The position numbers were made by a program, and so were the translations under genes. The notes under the pieces are model-generated. The model had not been told where the DNA came from, made no database searches, and was given only the letters and a program-made list of their open reading frames with translations. Shown here in pieces: positions 51,475-60,205 of a stretch of 64,000 bases of DNA (within the stretch, counting starts at the first letter, position 1; every line of letters starts with the position of its first letter). Source of the DNA: an uncultured Collinsella sp. (GTDB taxonomy: Bacteria; Actinomycetota; Coriobacteriia; Coriobacteriales; Coriobacteriaceae); contig CATYJU010000003.1 of the NCBI GenBank assembly GCA_958407995.1, forward strand, positions 20,387-84,386, given 5' to 3'.

Positions 51475-53460
51475 ATGAAGCTCGCGCTTGCACAGATCGA
51501 TATGCGCCTGGGTGATATTGAGGGCATTTGCGGCCGCATCGAGGACCAGGCTCGTCTGGCCCACGAGCGCGGGGCGCGCGTGCTGTGCGTTCCGGCTCCG
51601 CTCTTTATGGGCGCCATGCCCGGTGGCCTGGTGGGCGCTGCCGACTTTGAGCACGACATGCTTGCCGGCTTGACTGGTGTCGCCGAGCGCATCCAGGAGC
51701 TTGACATGATCTGCATCGTGCCCGCGGCGGTTTCGTTTGAGGGTCAGCCGCTGCTCGACTACATGATGCTCAAGGACGGTCATGTGGTGCCGGCGCGTTC
51801 GAGCATTGCCCTGCAGCGTGGCGAGAACAACGACACGCGTTGGGCGCCGCCGGTGTTCGACGTGGACGGCGTGCGCATCGCCGTGATTTTTGACTTGGAC
51901 CGCGAACTCGAGATGTTGCCGACCGGTGTTGACCTCATTGCGTATTTCCAATTCAATGCGTTTGACATGACCGACCGCGAGACTGCCGCCATTGCCGCCG
52001 TTCGCAGCGGCGCCTACCGCAAGATCGCATCCAAGCGCAGCGTGTGGTTTGCCTGCATGGCGCCGGTCGGTGCCTATGACGAGTCGGTGTATACCGGCGG
52101 GTCGTTTGTGCTCGACGACTGCGGGCGCGTAGTGGCCCAAGCGCCGTGCTTTGAGGAGAGCCTGCTGGTTCAGGAGATTCAGCGCGGCGTAATGCTCGAT
52201 GCTTTGGAGGACCACGAGCTGCCCGAGTTTCGTTCCGAGGAGTGGTTGTGGCAGGCACTGGTGCTCGCCGTGCGCGACAACGCCCGGGCCCACGGTGCGT
52301 CGCGCGCCGTGGTGGCACTCGAGGGCGACTTGCCGTCGTCCCTGCTGGCGGCGCTGGCCGTCGACGCTCTGGGCCCGCGTAATGTGATTGGCCTGGTGCT
52401 GGGGCGCAACCGTATCTTTACGCCGGCGCAGGAAGAGGCCGAGGCTGCCCGCTGTGCCGCCGTCCGCGCCATCGCCGAGCGTCTGCACATTCGCACCGTC
52501 GAGCGCGATGCACCGGATGCGGCGCGTGTGCTCGATCGCGACGTGTCGGCGGGCGATGCAGAGCGCCTGCGCTCGCGCACGCTGGGCCTCATGCTGGAGG
52601 ACACGGCGCTCGAGCTGGGTGCGATGGCGCTGAGCCCGCTGTCCAAAACCGAGTACGCGCTGGCGGCGCCGGCGCTTTGCGGCGGCTACCAGGGCGATTA
52701 CGCGCCCTTTGGCGATGTGTACCTGTCGACGCTTGAGTTTGTGGCGCGTGTGCGCAATCGCACGTCTGCCGTGGTACCCCAAGAGCTCGTGACGCTCAAC
52801 GCGGTGGAAGATTGTATGGAGCGAGTGCTGGCGCAGGCGCTCTCGACGCTCGACGGTCCGGTCGATATGCTCGACCGCGCGGCACAGCTGCTCGGCGGGC
52901 TCGAGCCGGGTGAGATCGATGGCGCGCTTGAGGCGCACGTGGACCGCAATCGATCTTTCGACGACATCCCGATGGCCGCTGGCAAGCCTGAGGCCTGCTC
53001 GCTGCTGCTGATGCTCGTTCGACAGGGTGAGGCTGCCCGCCGCATGTTGCCGACGGCGCCGATCGTTTCGTCCCGTTCGTTTGCCGAGCGCTCCTGGCCG
53101 TACATGCTCGCGTGGTCCGACCTGGGGCTTAACGGCAAGGAGCGTATGACGGTCGATTCGCTGGCGCGCGCCGAGGTGCGCCGTTTTGCTGACGAGGATA
53201 CGAGCGAGCGCGTGCGAAACGAGATGATGGGCGTGCTGGGCGAGCTACTGGGTATTTCGCCCGAACAAATGGAGGAGTTGCGCTCTGAAGACGGTCAGCG
53301 TCGTTTACACGAGGGAATGAAAAAGTTCGAGGGCGAGGTTCAGGACGCCATCGATAAGATGATGGGCGGCCAGGGCGGACCGCAAGGTGGTCCTCAGGGT
53401 GGCCCGATGCCGCATCCGCCGGTTGATCCCCGACAGTTCCCATTCTTCTCGCAGAACTAA
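51475..53460 (+). CDS. Degenerate glutamine-dependent NAD-synthetase-like protein
   Basis: The 661-aa protein has the layout of NadE2: an N-terminal nitrilase-like domain (~1-260) and a C-terminal NAD-synthetase-like domain (~280-560). The second is clearest in GGYQGDYAPFGDVYLSTLEFVARVRN. However, the nitrilase Glu-Lys-Cys triad looks lost (VPAPLF at the Glu site, ARSSIALQRG at the Lys site, VIFDLD where Cys-Glu-Asp is expected). The SGGxDSS PP-loop is replaced by LEGDLPSSLLAAL. The tail (~600-661) adds a charged helix and a Gly/Pro/Gln-rich end (GGPQGGPQGGP). The frame is intact over 2 kb, so it is maintained, probably as a non-enzymatic protein. The family match is moderately sure; function is unknown. 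Confidence 0.72.
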   Translation: MKLALAQIDMRLGDIEGICGRIEDQARLAHERGARVLCVPAPLFMGAMPGGLVGAADFEHDMLAGLTGVAERIQELDMICIVPAAVSFEGQPLLDYMMLKDGHVVPARSSIALQRGENNDTRWAPPVFDVDGVRIAVIFDLDRELEMLPTGVDLIAYFQFNAFDMTDRETAAIAAVRSGAYRKIASKRSVWFACMAPVGAYDESVYTGGSFVLDDCGRVVAQAPCFEESLLVQEIQRGVMLDALEDHELPEFRSEEWLWQALVLAVRDNARAHGASRAVVALEGDLPSSLLAALAVDALGPRNVIGLVLGRNRIFTPAQEEAEAARCAAVRAIAERLHIRTVERDAPDAARVLDRDVSAGDAERLRSRTLGLMLEDTALELGAMALSPLSKTEYALAAPALCGGYQGDYAPFGDVYLSTLEFVARVRNRTSAVVPQELVTLNAVEDCMERVLAQALSTLDGPVDMLDRAAQLLGGLEPGEIDGALEAHVDRNRSFDDIPMAAGKPEACSLLLMLVRQGEAARRMLPTAPIVSSRSFAERSWPYMLAWSDLGLNGKERMTVDSLARAEVRRFADEDTSERVRNEMMGVLGELLGISPEQMEELRSEDGQRRLHEGMKKFEGEVQDAIDKMMGGQGGPQGGPQGGPMPHPPVDPRQFPFFSQN

Positions 53461-53530
53461 ACTGGGGATGGGATTCGCTCTCAACCCCGATACTTCAACT
53501 AAGCATCTTGACCCCGTTGTGTTATTCTAG

Positions 53531-53544
53531 AACAGACGTTCGTG
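53531..53544 (+). promoter_or_regulatory. LexA-type SOS box upstream of ruvCAB
   Basis: AGAACAGACGTTCG matches the Gram-positive/actinobacterial LexA site CGAAC-N4-GTTCG with one mismatch. It lies about 55 nt before the ruvC start, where it would overlap the promoter. ruvCAB are classical SOS genes. Confidence 0.75.
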
Positions 53545-53597
53545 AGTAGTGCGCGGGGCCTTGCCTTGCGCTTGGTAAAAGACGAGGGGAGGTTGGC

Positions 53598-54119
53598 TTG
53601 GTTATTTTGGGCATCGACCCCGGTTTGGCTCATACGGGTTGGGGGATTATCGAGGAGCGGCGTGGCGAGGTTCGCTGCCGTGCCTATGGCTGCATCGAGA
53701 CCAGCGCAGGCAGTCCGCTCGCGGTGCGCCTGTCGCATATCGCCCGCGACCTCAAGGGCGTCGTGGAGCGTTATCGACCCGATACCGCTGCCATCGAGAG
53801 CATCTACTTTGGCGCTAATGTCCGCTCGGCAATCCCTACGGCGCATGCCCGCGGCGCTGCGCTCGTGGCTCTTTCGGAATGCGCACTCGAGATCGGCGAA
53901 TACACGCCTATGCAGATTAAGCAGGCTGTGGTGGGTACCGGTGCCGCAGATAAGCGGCAGGTCGCCTACATGGTGCGCACGCTCACGCAGCTCGACCACG
54001 ACCCGCATCCCGACCATGCCGCCGATGCCCTGGCCTGTGCCATCTGCCACGTAAACCTCAGCCGCACCCGCGCCCTTACCGGTGGCGAGTTCTATCAACA
54101 GAGAGGAACCGGATACTGA
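53598..54119 (+). CDS. ruvC: Holliday junction resolvase RuvC
   Basis: A 173-aa endonuclease that cuts Holliday junctions. Catalytic acidic residues are visible in ILGIDPGLAHTGWG (Asp7), AIESIYFG (Glu~67) and HPDHAADALA (two Asp, ~140). The start is TTG 53598, supported by GGGGAGG 5 nt upstream; no ATG alternative fits the conserved N-terminus. The stop TGA overlaps the ruvA start (TGATG), coupling translation. It is the first gene of ruvCAB behind an SOS box. Confidence 0.96.
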   Translation: MVILGIDPGLAHTGWGIIEERRGEVRCRAYGCIETSAGSPLAVRLSHIARDLKGVVERYRPDTAAIESIYFGANVRSAIPTAHARGAALVALSECALEIGEYTPMQIKQAVVGTGAADKRQVAYMVRTLTQLDHDPHPDHAADALACAICHVNLSRTRALTGGEFYQQRGTGY

Positions 54120-54739
54120 TGATTTCCCAGCTCCACGGAACGCTTGTCGAGGCCACGATGAGCTCTGCTGTCGTCGATGTGTCGGGCGTTGGCTTTGAGC
54201 TCGGCATCTCGGGCAGCACTGCGGCCACGTTGCCGACGCCCGGCGGCGAGGTCCGCCTCTACACGCGTATGCAGGTGCGCGAGGACGCCATGACACTTTT
54301 CGGTTTTTCCTCAAAGGATGAGCGCACGATGTTCGATCGGCTCGTGTCCGTCTCGGGCGTTGGCCCGCGCTTGGCGCTCGCCGTTCTTTCCACCTATACC
54401 GTGGGGCAGCTGTATTCGCTGGTGATGGCCGAGGACGACAAGGGCATGGCCAAGGTGCCCGGTGTGGGCAAAAAGACAGCTCAACGTCTGATCCTGGAGC
54501 TCAAGAGCACCTTTGCCAAGGACAAGGGCTTTGTCCCGGTCGACGTGATTCCAGGCCAGGTTGCGATGCCCGTGCCCGCTGCTGTTCCCTCGGCCATCGA
54601 TGATGCCCGTGCGGCGCTCCTTTCCATGGGCTTTAGCCCGCAGGAGACCGATGTTGCCCTGAGCGGGTATGATGGGCAGAATATGCGTGTCGAGGATCTG
54701 CTCGGCGCGGCGCTTAAGCGACTCGGAATGGATGCGTGA
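54119..54739 (+). CDS. ruvA: Holliday junction branch migration protein RuvA
   Basis: A 206-aa DNA-binding subunit that forms the tetramer sandwiching the junction. It has the N-terminal OB fold ([12 protein letters not shown]), two helix-hairpin-helix motifs ([33 protein letters not shown]) and the C-terminal RuvB-binding domain ([16 protein letters not shown]). Its start overlaps the ruvC stop and its stop overlaps the ruvB start, so all three are translationally coupled. Confidence 0.97.
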   Translation: MISQLHGTLVEATMSSAVVDVSGVGFELGISGSTAATLPTPGGEVRLYTRMQVREDAMTLFGFSSKDERTMFDRLVSVSGVGPRLALAVLSTYTVGQLYSLVMAEDDKGMAKVPGVGKKTAQRLILELKSTFAKDKGFVPVDVIPGQVAMPVPAAVPSAIDDARAALLSMGFSPQETDVALSGYDGQNMRVEDLLGAALKRLGMDA

Positions 54740-55806
54740 TGTGGGAAGCCGATGACTCTCAGGACCTGTGGGCGACGCCCGGCAGCTCGCCGGCGGCATC
54801 CATGGCGCACGGCGAGCGCATGGTGGGCTCGGAGCTGACGGCTGAGGACCTCGATGTCGACCGCACTTTGCGCCCTCAGCGCCTGGACGATTACTGTGGC
54901 CAGGAGCATATCAAGCAGAGCCTGCGCGTGTTGATCGAAGCGGCGCAGAGCCGTGGCGAGACGCTCGACCACGTGATTTTCTCGGGTCCTCCGGGTCTGG
55001 GCAAGACCACGCTGGCTACCGTTATCGCCAACGAGCTGGGCGCTCAGATCAAGACCACGAGTGGCCCCGCCATCGCGCGCACGGGCGACCTGGCGGCCAT
55101 CCTTACTAACTTGCAGCCGGGTGATGTGCTGTTTATCGACGAGATCCACCGCCTCAACCGTTCGGTCGAGGAAGTCCTGTACCCCGCGATGGAGGACTTT
55201 GCCCTCGATATCGTGATTGGCAAGGGTCCGGCGGCGCGCTCGATTCGCCTGGATATCCCCAAGTTTACGCTGGTAGCAGCAACGACCCGCTCAGGCATGT
55301 TGACCGGCCCGTTGCGCGACCGCTTTGGCATTTCATATCGCCTGGATTACTACACGGTCGAAGAGCTCGCGCAGATTGTGACGCGCTCGGCAACTATCCT
55401 TGGCGTGGCGATCGACCATCCCAGTGCACTTGAGATCGGCTCGCGTTCGCGCGGCACGCCGCGTCTTGCCAACCGCCTGCTCAAGCGCGTGCGCGATTAC
55501 GCACAGGTGCGCGGCAACGGTCCCATCGAGCTCGATATCTGTCGCCAGGCGCTCGAGTTCTTCGAGATCGACGAGCTCGGCCTGGACTGGATGGATATTC
55601 GTATCTTGGAGACGCTTGCCAAGACGTTCTCCGGACGTGCCGTGGGCCTGACAACGCTTGCCAGCGCGGTGGGCGAGGACCCGGGAACGCTCGAGGATGT
55701 CTATGAGCCCTATCTGCTGCAGTGCGGCTTGATGATTCGCACGCCCCAGGGCCGCCAGGCAACGCTTCGCACCTTTGAGCACTTGGGGATTGAACCTACC
55801 ATTTAG
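54739..55806 (+). CDS. ruvB: Holliday junction branch migration ATPase RuvB
   Basis: A 355-aa AAA+ motor. Walker A is [11 protein letters not shown], Walker B is [10 protein letters not shown], sensor 1 is AATTRSG, and the arginine finger is PLRDRFG. The C-terminal winged helix ([24 protein letters not shown]) is complete. The ATG at 54739 overlaps the ruvA stop in TGATG; a GTG at 54736 is one codon earlier. The N-terminal extension before the conserved [11 protein letters not shown] is about 45 residues, longer than usual. Confidence 0.97.
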   Translation: MWEADDSQDLWATPGSSPAASMAHGERMVGSELTAEDLDVDRTLRPQRLDDYCGQEHIKQSLRVLIEAAQSRGETLDHVIFSGPPGLGKTTLATVIANELGAQIKTTSGPAIARTGDLAAILTNLQPGDVLFIDEIHRLNRSVEEVLYPAMEDFALDIVIGKGPAARSIRLDIPKFTLVAATTRSGMLTGPLRDRFGISYRLDYYTVEELAQIVTRSATILGVAIDHPSALEIGSRSRGTPRLANRLLKRVRDYAQVRGNGPIELDICRQALEFFEIDELGLDWMDIRILETLAKTFSGRAVGLTTLASAVGEDPGTLEDVYEPYLLQCGLMIRTPQGRQATLRTFEHLGIEPTI

Positions 55807-55882
55807 GGCGCTTTGTTTTGGCGGGTTGTTAAGCTATCGCTGAGCATTGGATAAACATATCGCCATTCATCGGTTACGGGTG

Positions 55883-55910
55883 TTTTACTATTGCGCGCCC
55901 GTGCTATGCT
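55883..55910 (+). promoter_or_regulatory. Candidate fhs promoter
   Basis: -35-like TTTTAC (55883-55888), 16-bp spacer, -10 TATGCT (55905-55910), about 40 nt before the fhs start. Confidence 0.4.
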
Positions 55911-55950
55911 GAATTAGTCTTTTTCTCATTCGGTAACGAAAGGACCGCCC

Positions 55951-57618
55951 ATGCCTACTGACATCGAAATCGCACGTTCTGTCACGCCGCTGCCTATTAC
56001 CGAGGTGGCCAAGAACGCCGGCGTCGACGTTAAGCACCTGATTCCGTACGGCTTCGACAAGGCTAAGGTCGATTATTCGCTGCTCAACGAGCCGACTGAT
56101 CACCAGGCCAAGCTCGTCCTCGTGACCGCTATCAACCCAACGCCTGCGGGCGAGGGCAAGACCACCACGACCATCGGTCTGGCCGACGGCCTGCGCCGTC
56201 GCGGCGTCAAGAGCGCCGTGGCCCTGCGCGAGCCTTCGCTTGGCCCCGTCTTTGGCGTTAAGGGCGGCGCTGCCGGCGGCGGCTGGGCTCAGGTCATCCC
56301 CATGGAGGATATCAACCTGCACTTTACCGGCGACTTCCATGCCATCGGTGCTGCCAACAACCTGCTGGCCGCCATGCTCGACAACCATATTCAGCAGGGC
56401 AATCAGCTTGGCATCGACGTTAAGCGCATCACTTGGAAGCGCGTCGTCGATATGAACGACCGTCAGCTGCGCCACGTCATCGACGGTATTGGCGGTAAGG
56501 CCCAGGGCGTGCCGCGCGAGGATGGCTTCGATATCACCGTCGCCTCCGAGGTCATGGCAATCCTGTGCCTGTCTACGAGCATTAACGACCTCAAAGAGCG
56601 CCTGGGCGAGATCGTCGTCGGCTACAGCTTTGCCGGCGAGCCTGTCCGTGCCCGCGACCTTAAGGCCCAGGGTGCCATGGCCGCGTTGCTTAAGGACGCG
56701 CTCAAGCCCAACTTGGTGCAAACGCTCGAGGGCACGCCCGCGTTTGTCCACGGCGGTCCCTTCGCCAACATCGCCCACGGCTGCAACTCTATCATGGCCA
56801 CGCGTATGGCGATGCGCTTTGGCGATGTTGCCATTACCGAGGCCGGCTTCGGTGCCGATCTGGGTGCCGAGAAGTTCCTCGACATCAAGTGCCGTATGAC
56901 GGGCGTTCGCCCCAGCGCCGTCGTGGTCGTCGCGACCGCTCGTGCGCTGAAGTACAACGGTGGCGTCGCCAAGGCCGACCTCAACGAGGAGAACCTCGAG
57001 GCACTCAAGGCCGGCATGCCCAACCTGCTGCGCCACGTCGACAACATCCAGAATGTCTACGGTCTGCCCTGCGTGGTCGCCATCAACCGCTTCCCGACGG
57101 ACACCGAGGCCGAGCTCGAGCTCATCGAGTCCGAGTGCCAGAAGCTCGGCGTCAACGTTAAGCTTTCCGAGGTCTGGGCCAAGGGCGGCGAGGGCGCGCT
57201 CGAGCTGGCCGATGAGGTCATGCGTCTGATTGAGCAGCCGAGCGAGCTCAAGTTTGCCTATGAGGACGGCGCTGATGTCGCTGATGCCCTCGAGGCCGTT
57301 GCCACCAAGGTCTACCGCGCCGATGGCGTTGACTTTACGCCGGCCGCCAAGCGCCAGCTCGCCGAGCTGCGCGAGAATGGCTTTGGCAACCTGCCGGTGT
57401 GCGTCGCCAAGACGCAGTACAGCTTTAGCGACAACGCCAAGGCCCTGGGCGCTCCCGAGAACTTCCGCATCACCGTGCGTGAGCTCAAGGTTTCCGCCGG
57501 TGCCCACTTTGTGGTCGCGCTGACTGGCAGCGTTCTGACCATGCCGGGTCTGCCCAAGGTGCCCGCGGCAGAGAACATCGACGTCGACAACGACGGCAAC
57601 ATCACCGGCCTGTTCTAA
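55951..57618 (+). CDS. fhs: Formate-tetrahydrofolate ligase
   Basis: A 555-aa enzyme joining formate to THF with ATP, feeding one-carbon units to purine and serine synthesis or acetogenesis. Diagnostic motifs are [14 protein letters not shown] (P-loop, ~65-78), [18 protein letters not shown] and [16 protein letters not shown]. The length is standard. AAAGGA precedes the ATG and a strong terminator follows. Codon bias is strong, like fucO. No other folate genes are adjacent. Confidence 0.97.
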   Translation: MPTDIEIARSVTPLPITEVAKNAGVDVKHLIPYGFDKAKVDYSLLNEPTDHQAKLVLVTAINPTPAGEGKTTTTIGLADGLRRRGVKSAVALREPSLGPVFGVKGGAAGGGWAQVIPMEDINLHFTGDFHAIGAANNLLAAMLDNHIQQGNQLGIDVKRITWKRVVDMNDRQLRHVIDGIGGKAQGVPREDGFDITVASEVMAILCLSTSINDLKERLGEIVVGYSFAGEPVRARDLKAQGAMAALLKDALKPNLVQTLEGTPAFVHGGPFANIAHGCNSIMATRMAMRFGDVAITEAGFGADLGAEKFLDIKCRMTGVRPSAVVVVATARALKYNGGVAKADLNEENLEALKAGMPNLLRHVDNIQNVYGLPCVVAINRFPTDTEAELELIESECQKLGVNVKLSEVWAKGGEGALELADEVMRLIEQPSELKFAYEDGADVADALEAVATKVYRADGVDFTPAAKRQLAELRENGFGNLPVCVAKTQYSFSDNAKALGAPENFRITVRELKVSAGAHFVVALTGSVLTMPGLPKVPAAENIDVDNDGNITGLF

Positions 57619-57643
57619 GCCTGCTGTCCATAGCTGCTAGCCC

Positions 57644-57680
57644 GCCCCGCCGCGCCCACAAGGCACGGCGGGGCTTTTTG
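57644..57680 (+). terminator. Intrinsic terminator after fhs
   Basis: GCCCCGCCG / CGGCGGGGC stem with five following T residues. Confidence 0.9.
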
Positions 57681-57797
57681 ATCCTTAGGCCCGCGCATGT
57701 CTTGTAGATACCGACGGACTCTGCCCGTCATAGGCTTTTGCGCGGGTAGAATGCATGGATAACTTGAGGCTCACGCGCGACGGAAAGGAATCGTTGC

Positions 57798-58787
57798 ATG
57801 GATCAGGACAAGACAACCGTGATGGGCGGCTACGGTTCCGCGCAGGCTGGCGATAGCGCCGATGCGACCCGCGTTGTTCCCAACCCCGGTTATACCGACC
57901 CCGCCGCGACGCAGCCTTCTACCGAGCCCACCCGGGTTATGGGCTATGGCGACACGGTGCAGGATCCTTATGCTGCATCTTCGCAAGGCCCTTATGGCAA
58001 CGCAGCTCCGGATCCGTTTGATTACGCGCCGCAGGATCCTTATGCTGCCTCGACGCCGAATCCCTATGATGACCTGCCGCAGAATCCCATTCCGCAGCCT
58101 CAGCAGACGACGTATATGCCTCGCACGGCGCAGCCTCGCTACGAGTCGCGCGAGCCGTATCGCGAGTACCCCAAGTCGATTCCGCAATATGGCGAGGACG
58201 AGGAGAAGAGGCCGTCGCGTTCGTCGAGCGTGATCAAGAAGATCCTCATCGTGCTGGCGATCTTCTTTGCGCTGTCGGTTGTGTTTGCCATCGTGTCGGG
58301 CATGCTCAACAAGCGGGGGAGCTCAACGGCCGATACCGCTGCCGAGCAAACCGAGTCCGCCTCGTCTAGCACCGTCGATTTGAGCGATATCCCGGGGCAG
58401 TACTGGTCCAACGCCAAGAAGCTTCTCAAGTCGCGCGGCGCCGATCTTTCGAATGCCGTGGTCCTGACTGATGATGGCTCAACGCCCGTCGTCGATGCCA
58501 ACTGGGTCGTTACTTCTGCCTTCTATAACGACAGCGGCAACCTCGAAATACAACTCACGCACAAGAACAGCTCGGGCAACTCGTCTGACGGCCAAAGCGG
58601 TACCGACAGTTCGAGCTCCAATACGCTGGAGGACTTGAGCAACAAGGCACAGGAGTTGGGAGACAAGGCGCAAGAGCTGGGCGACACGGCACAAAACCTG
58701 GGCGATACCGCGCAGAACTTGGGCGGCATGGCGACGGATGCTTGGAACGCCCTACAAAACGGCATCTCGGGCGCGCAGGGAAACTAG
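57798..58787 (+). CDS. Membrane protein with Thr-rich cytoplasmic tail and PASTA-like external part
   Basis: A 329-aa protein I cannot name. The N-terminal ~145 residues are disordered, Pro/Tyr/Gln-rich, with three Thr-x-Val-type motifs (KTTVMG, ATRVVP, PTRVMG) and repeated DPYAAS. One transmembrane helix follows (~146-168). The outer part has one PASTA-like unit (IPGQYWSNAKKLLKSRGADLSNAVV, ~195-220), a Ser/Gly linker, and a helical region with heptad-like repeats (KAQELGDKAQELGDTAQNLGDTAQNLGG). AAAGGAA precedes the ATG. Thr-x-x-hydrophobic motifs are typical FHA-binding sites once phosphorylated, so it may be a kinase target; this is inference. Confidence 0.65.
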   Translation: MDQDKTTVMGGYGSAQAGDSADATRVVPNPGYTDPAATQPSTEPTRVMGYGDTVQDPYAASSQGPYGNAAPDPFDYAPQDPYAASTPNPYDDLPQNPIPQPQQTTYMPRTAQPRYESREPYREYPKSIPQYGEDEEKRPSRSSSVIKKILIVLAIFFALSVVFAIVSGMLNKRGSSTADTAAEQTESASSSTVDLSDIPGQYWSNAKKLLKSRGADLSNAVVLTDDGSTPVVDANWVVTSAFYNDSGNLEIQLTHKNSSGNSSDGQSGTDSSSSNTLEDLSNKAQELGDKAQELGDTAQNLGDTAQNLGGMATDAWNALQNGISGAQGN

Positions 58788-58805
58788 CGGACGAGCGGAG
58801 CGGGG

Positions 58806-59987
58806 CTACAGCTGCTCGGCCGGACGCTCAGGCGAACTAAAGCCCGAATCAAACGTGACGACGCACGAGACATCGGGCCGGCGCTCGTGCACGATGCGCG
58901 TGACGAGCTCCAGCAGCTCCTCGTCGGATATGTCAAAGCCGTCGGGACGCACCAGGTCAAACGAAACGAACCCGTCATGCTCGTGCAGGTCGTGGATGGA
59001 GAGCGCAGGATCGATCTGCATGATGCCGCGCTTGACCCAGCCGCGCAGGTCGTCGCCGGTGGTGGCGATGGGGTCGCAGTGTAGCGTGATACCGATGCCC
59101 ATCTGATGCTTGATATCGTGTTCGATGGTGTCCAGAATCTCGTGGTGCTCAAAGGCATCGCCCTCGCCGGGCATTTCCACGTGTGCGCTGGCAAACTGAC
59201 GGCCGGGGCCGTAGTCGTGCACCATGAGGTCGTGTGTGCCCAGGACCTGCGGATAGGACATGATCTTGTCGCGGATTGCCTGGACGAGCTTGGGGTCGGG
59301 CGCTTGCCCCAGCAACGGGCTGATGGCGTCGCGCACCAGGCCCATGCCGCTGATGCAAATGAAGATGCCCACGCCCAGGCCCGCCCAGCCGTCGAGGTCA
59401 AAGCCTGTCGCTTGCGAAATAAGCGCCGCCGCTAAGACCGAGCCCGAGGTGATGACGTCGTTTTTGGAGTCCTGTGCCGTGGCGATGAGTGTCTCGGAAT
59501 CGATGCGGTTGCCCAGCGTGCGGTTGAATGCCGCCATCCAGAGCTTAACGAGCATGGACAAGACGAGGGCGGCTAAGGAGAGCACCGAATATGCAGTGGG
59601 GGAAGGCTTGATGATCTTAGTGACCGACTCGAGGATCAGGTTGATGCCGACGGCGCAAACCAGGACGGCGACAAACAGACCGGCCAGGTACTCGTAGCGG
59701 CCGTGGCCGTAAGGGTGGCCCTCGTCTGCCGGGCGGCTGGCAAGGCGGAACCCGAGCAGACTCACGATGTTGCTCGAGGCATCGGAGAGGTTGTTGAAAG
59801 CGTCGGCGATGAGGGAGACGGAGCCGGCAAGCAGGCCCGCGATGCCCTTGGCTAGGCACAGAGTGATGTTGAGGCCAATGCAGATGAGGCTTGCGGCAAA
59901 ACCCGCGTTGGTGCGGCAAGATGCATCGACCGGCTCGCCCTCGCTGCCGGGAACAAGCGTATGTACCAGCCGATTTACAAATAGCAT
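58806..59987 (-). CDS. Cation diffusion facilitator (CDF) transporter
   Basis: A 393-aa CDF-family metal/proton antiporter with six hydrophobic segments and a C-terminal dimerisation domain. The first metal-site helix reads ADAFNNLSDASSNIV (Asp ... Asn/Asp) and the second ATAQDSKNDVITS (Asp ... Asp). The N/D-type first site, instead of H/D, is more typical of Mn/Fe-type than Zn-type CDFs, but specificity is unproven. ATG 59987 has GAGGA 8 nt upstream; the frame is open to 60146. It is divergent from the zinc-ribbon gene across ~220 bp holding a TCGACAT palindrome. Confidence 0.88.
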   Translation of the reverse strand: MLFVNRLVHTLVPGSEGEPVDASCRTNAGFAASLICIGLNITLCLAKGIAGLLAGSVSLIADAFNNLSDASSNIVSLLGFRLASRPADEGHPYGHGRYEYLAGLFVAVLVCAVGINLILESVTKIIKPSPTAYSVLSLAALVLSMLVKLWMAAFNRTLGNRIDSETLIATAQDSKNDVITSGSVLAAALISQATGFDLDGWAGLGVGIFICISGMGLVRDAISPLLGQAPDPKLVQAIRDKIMSYPQVLGTHDLMVHDYGPGRQFASAHVEMPGEGDAFEHHEILDTIEHDIKHQMGIGITLHCDPIATTGDDLRGWVKRGIMQIDPALSIHDLHEHDGFVSFDLVRPDGFDISDEELLELVTRIVHERRPDVSCVVTFDSGFSSPERPAEQL

Positions 59988-60158
59988 AGCGGTCGTCCTC
60001 ACAATCATGTTTAAGGGGATAGTGTAGCTCGCGCGGGGGCGCCGTGCGCCGATGCTCAGAAAATGCAGCAATAGTCTGCCGGTGCTAACGAGCGAGCCTT
60101 CTCGTCTGCCTGGGTGGTCCATTTTGGGCCACATGGGTATGGGCATGTGCCTGCTTGC

Positions 60159-60177
60159 TCGACATACTTAATGTCGA
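60159..60177. promoter_or_regulatory. Palindrome in the divergent CDF/zinc-ribbon promoter region
   Basis: TCGACAT-ACTTA-ATGTCGA, a perfect 7-bp inverted repeat with a 5-bp spacer, typical of a dimeric repressor site. It lies ~30 nt before the zinc-ribbon gene. Confidence 0.45.
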
Positions 60178-60205
60178 CAGCCCCTGTGCAAAGGAGGACG
60201 TTTCC

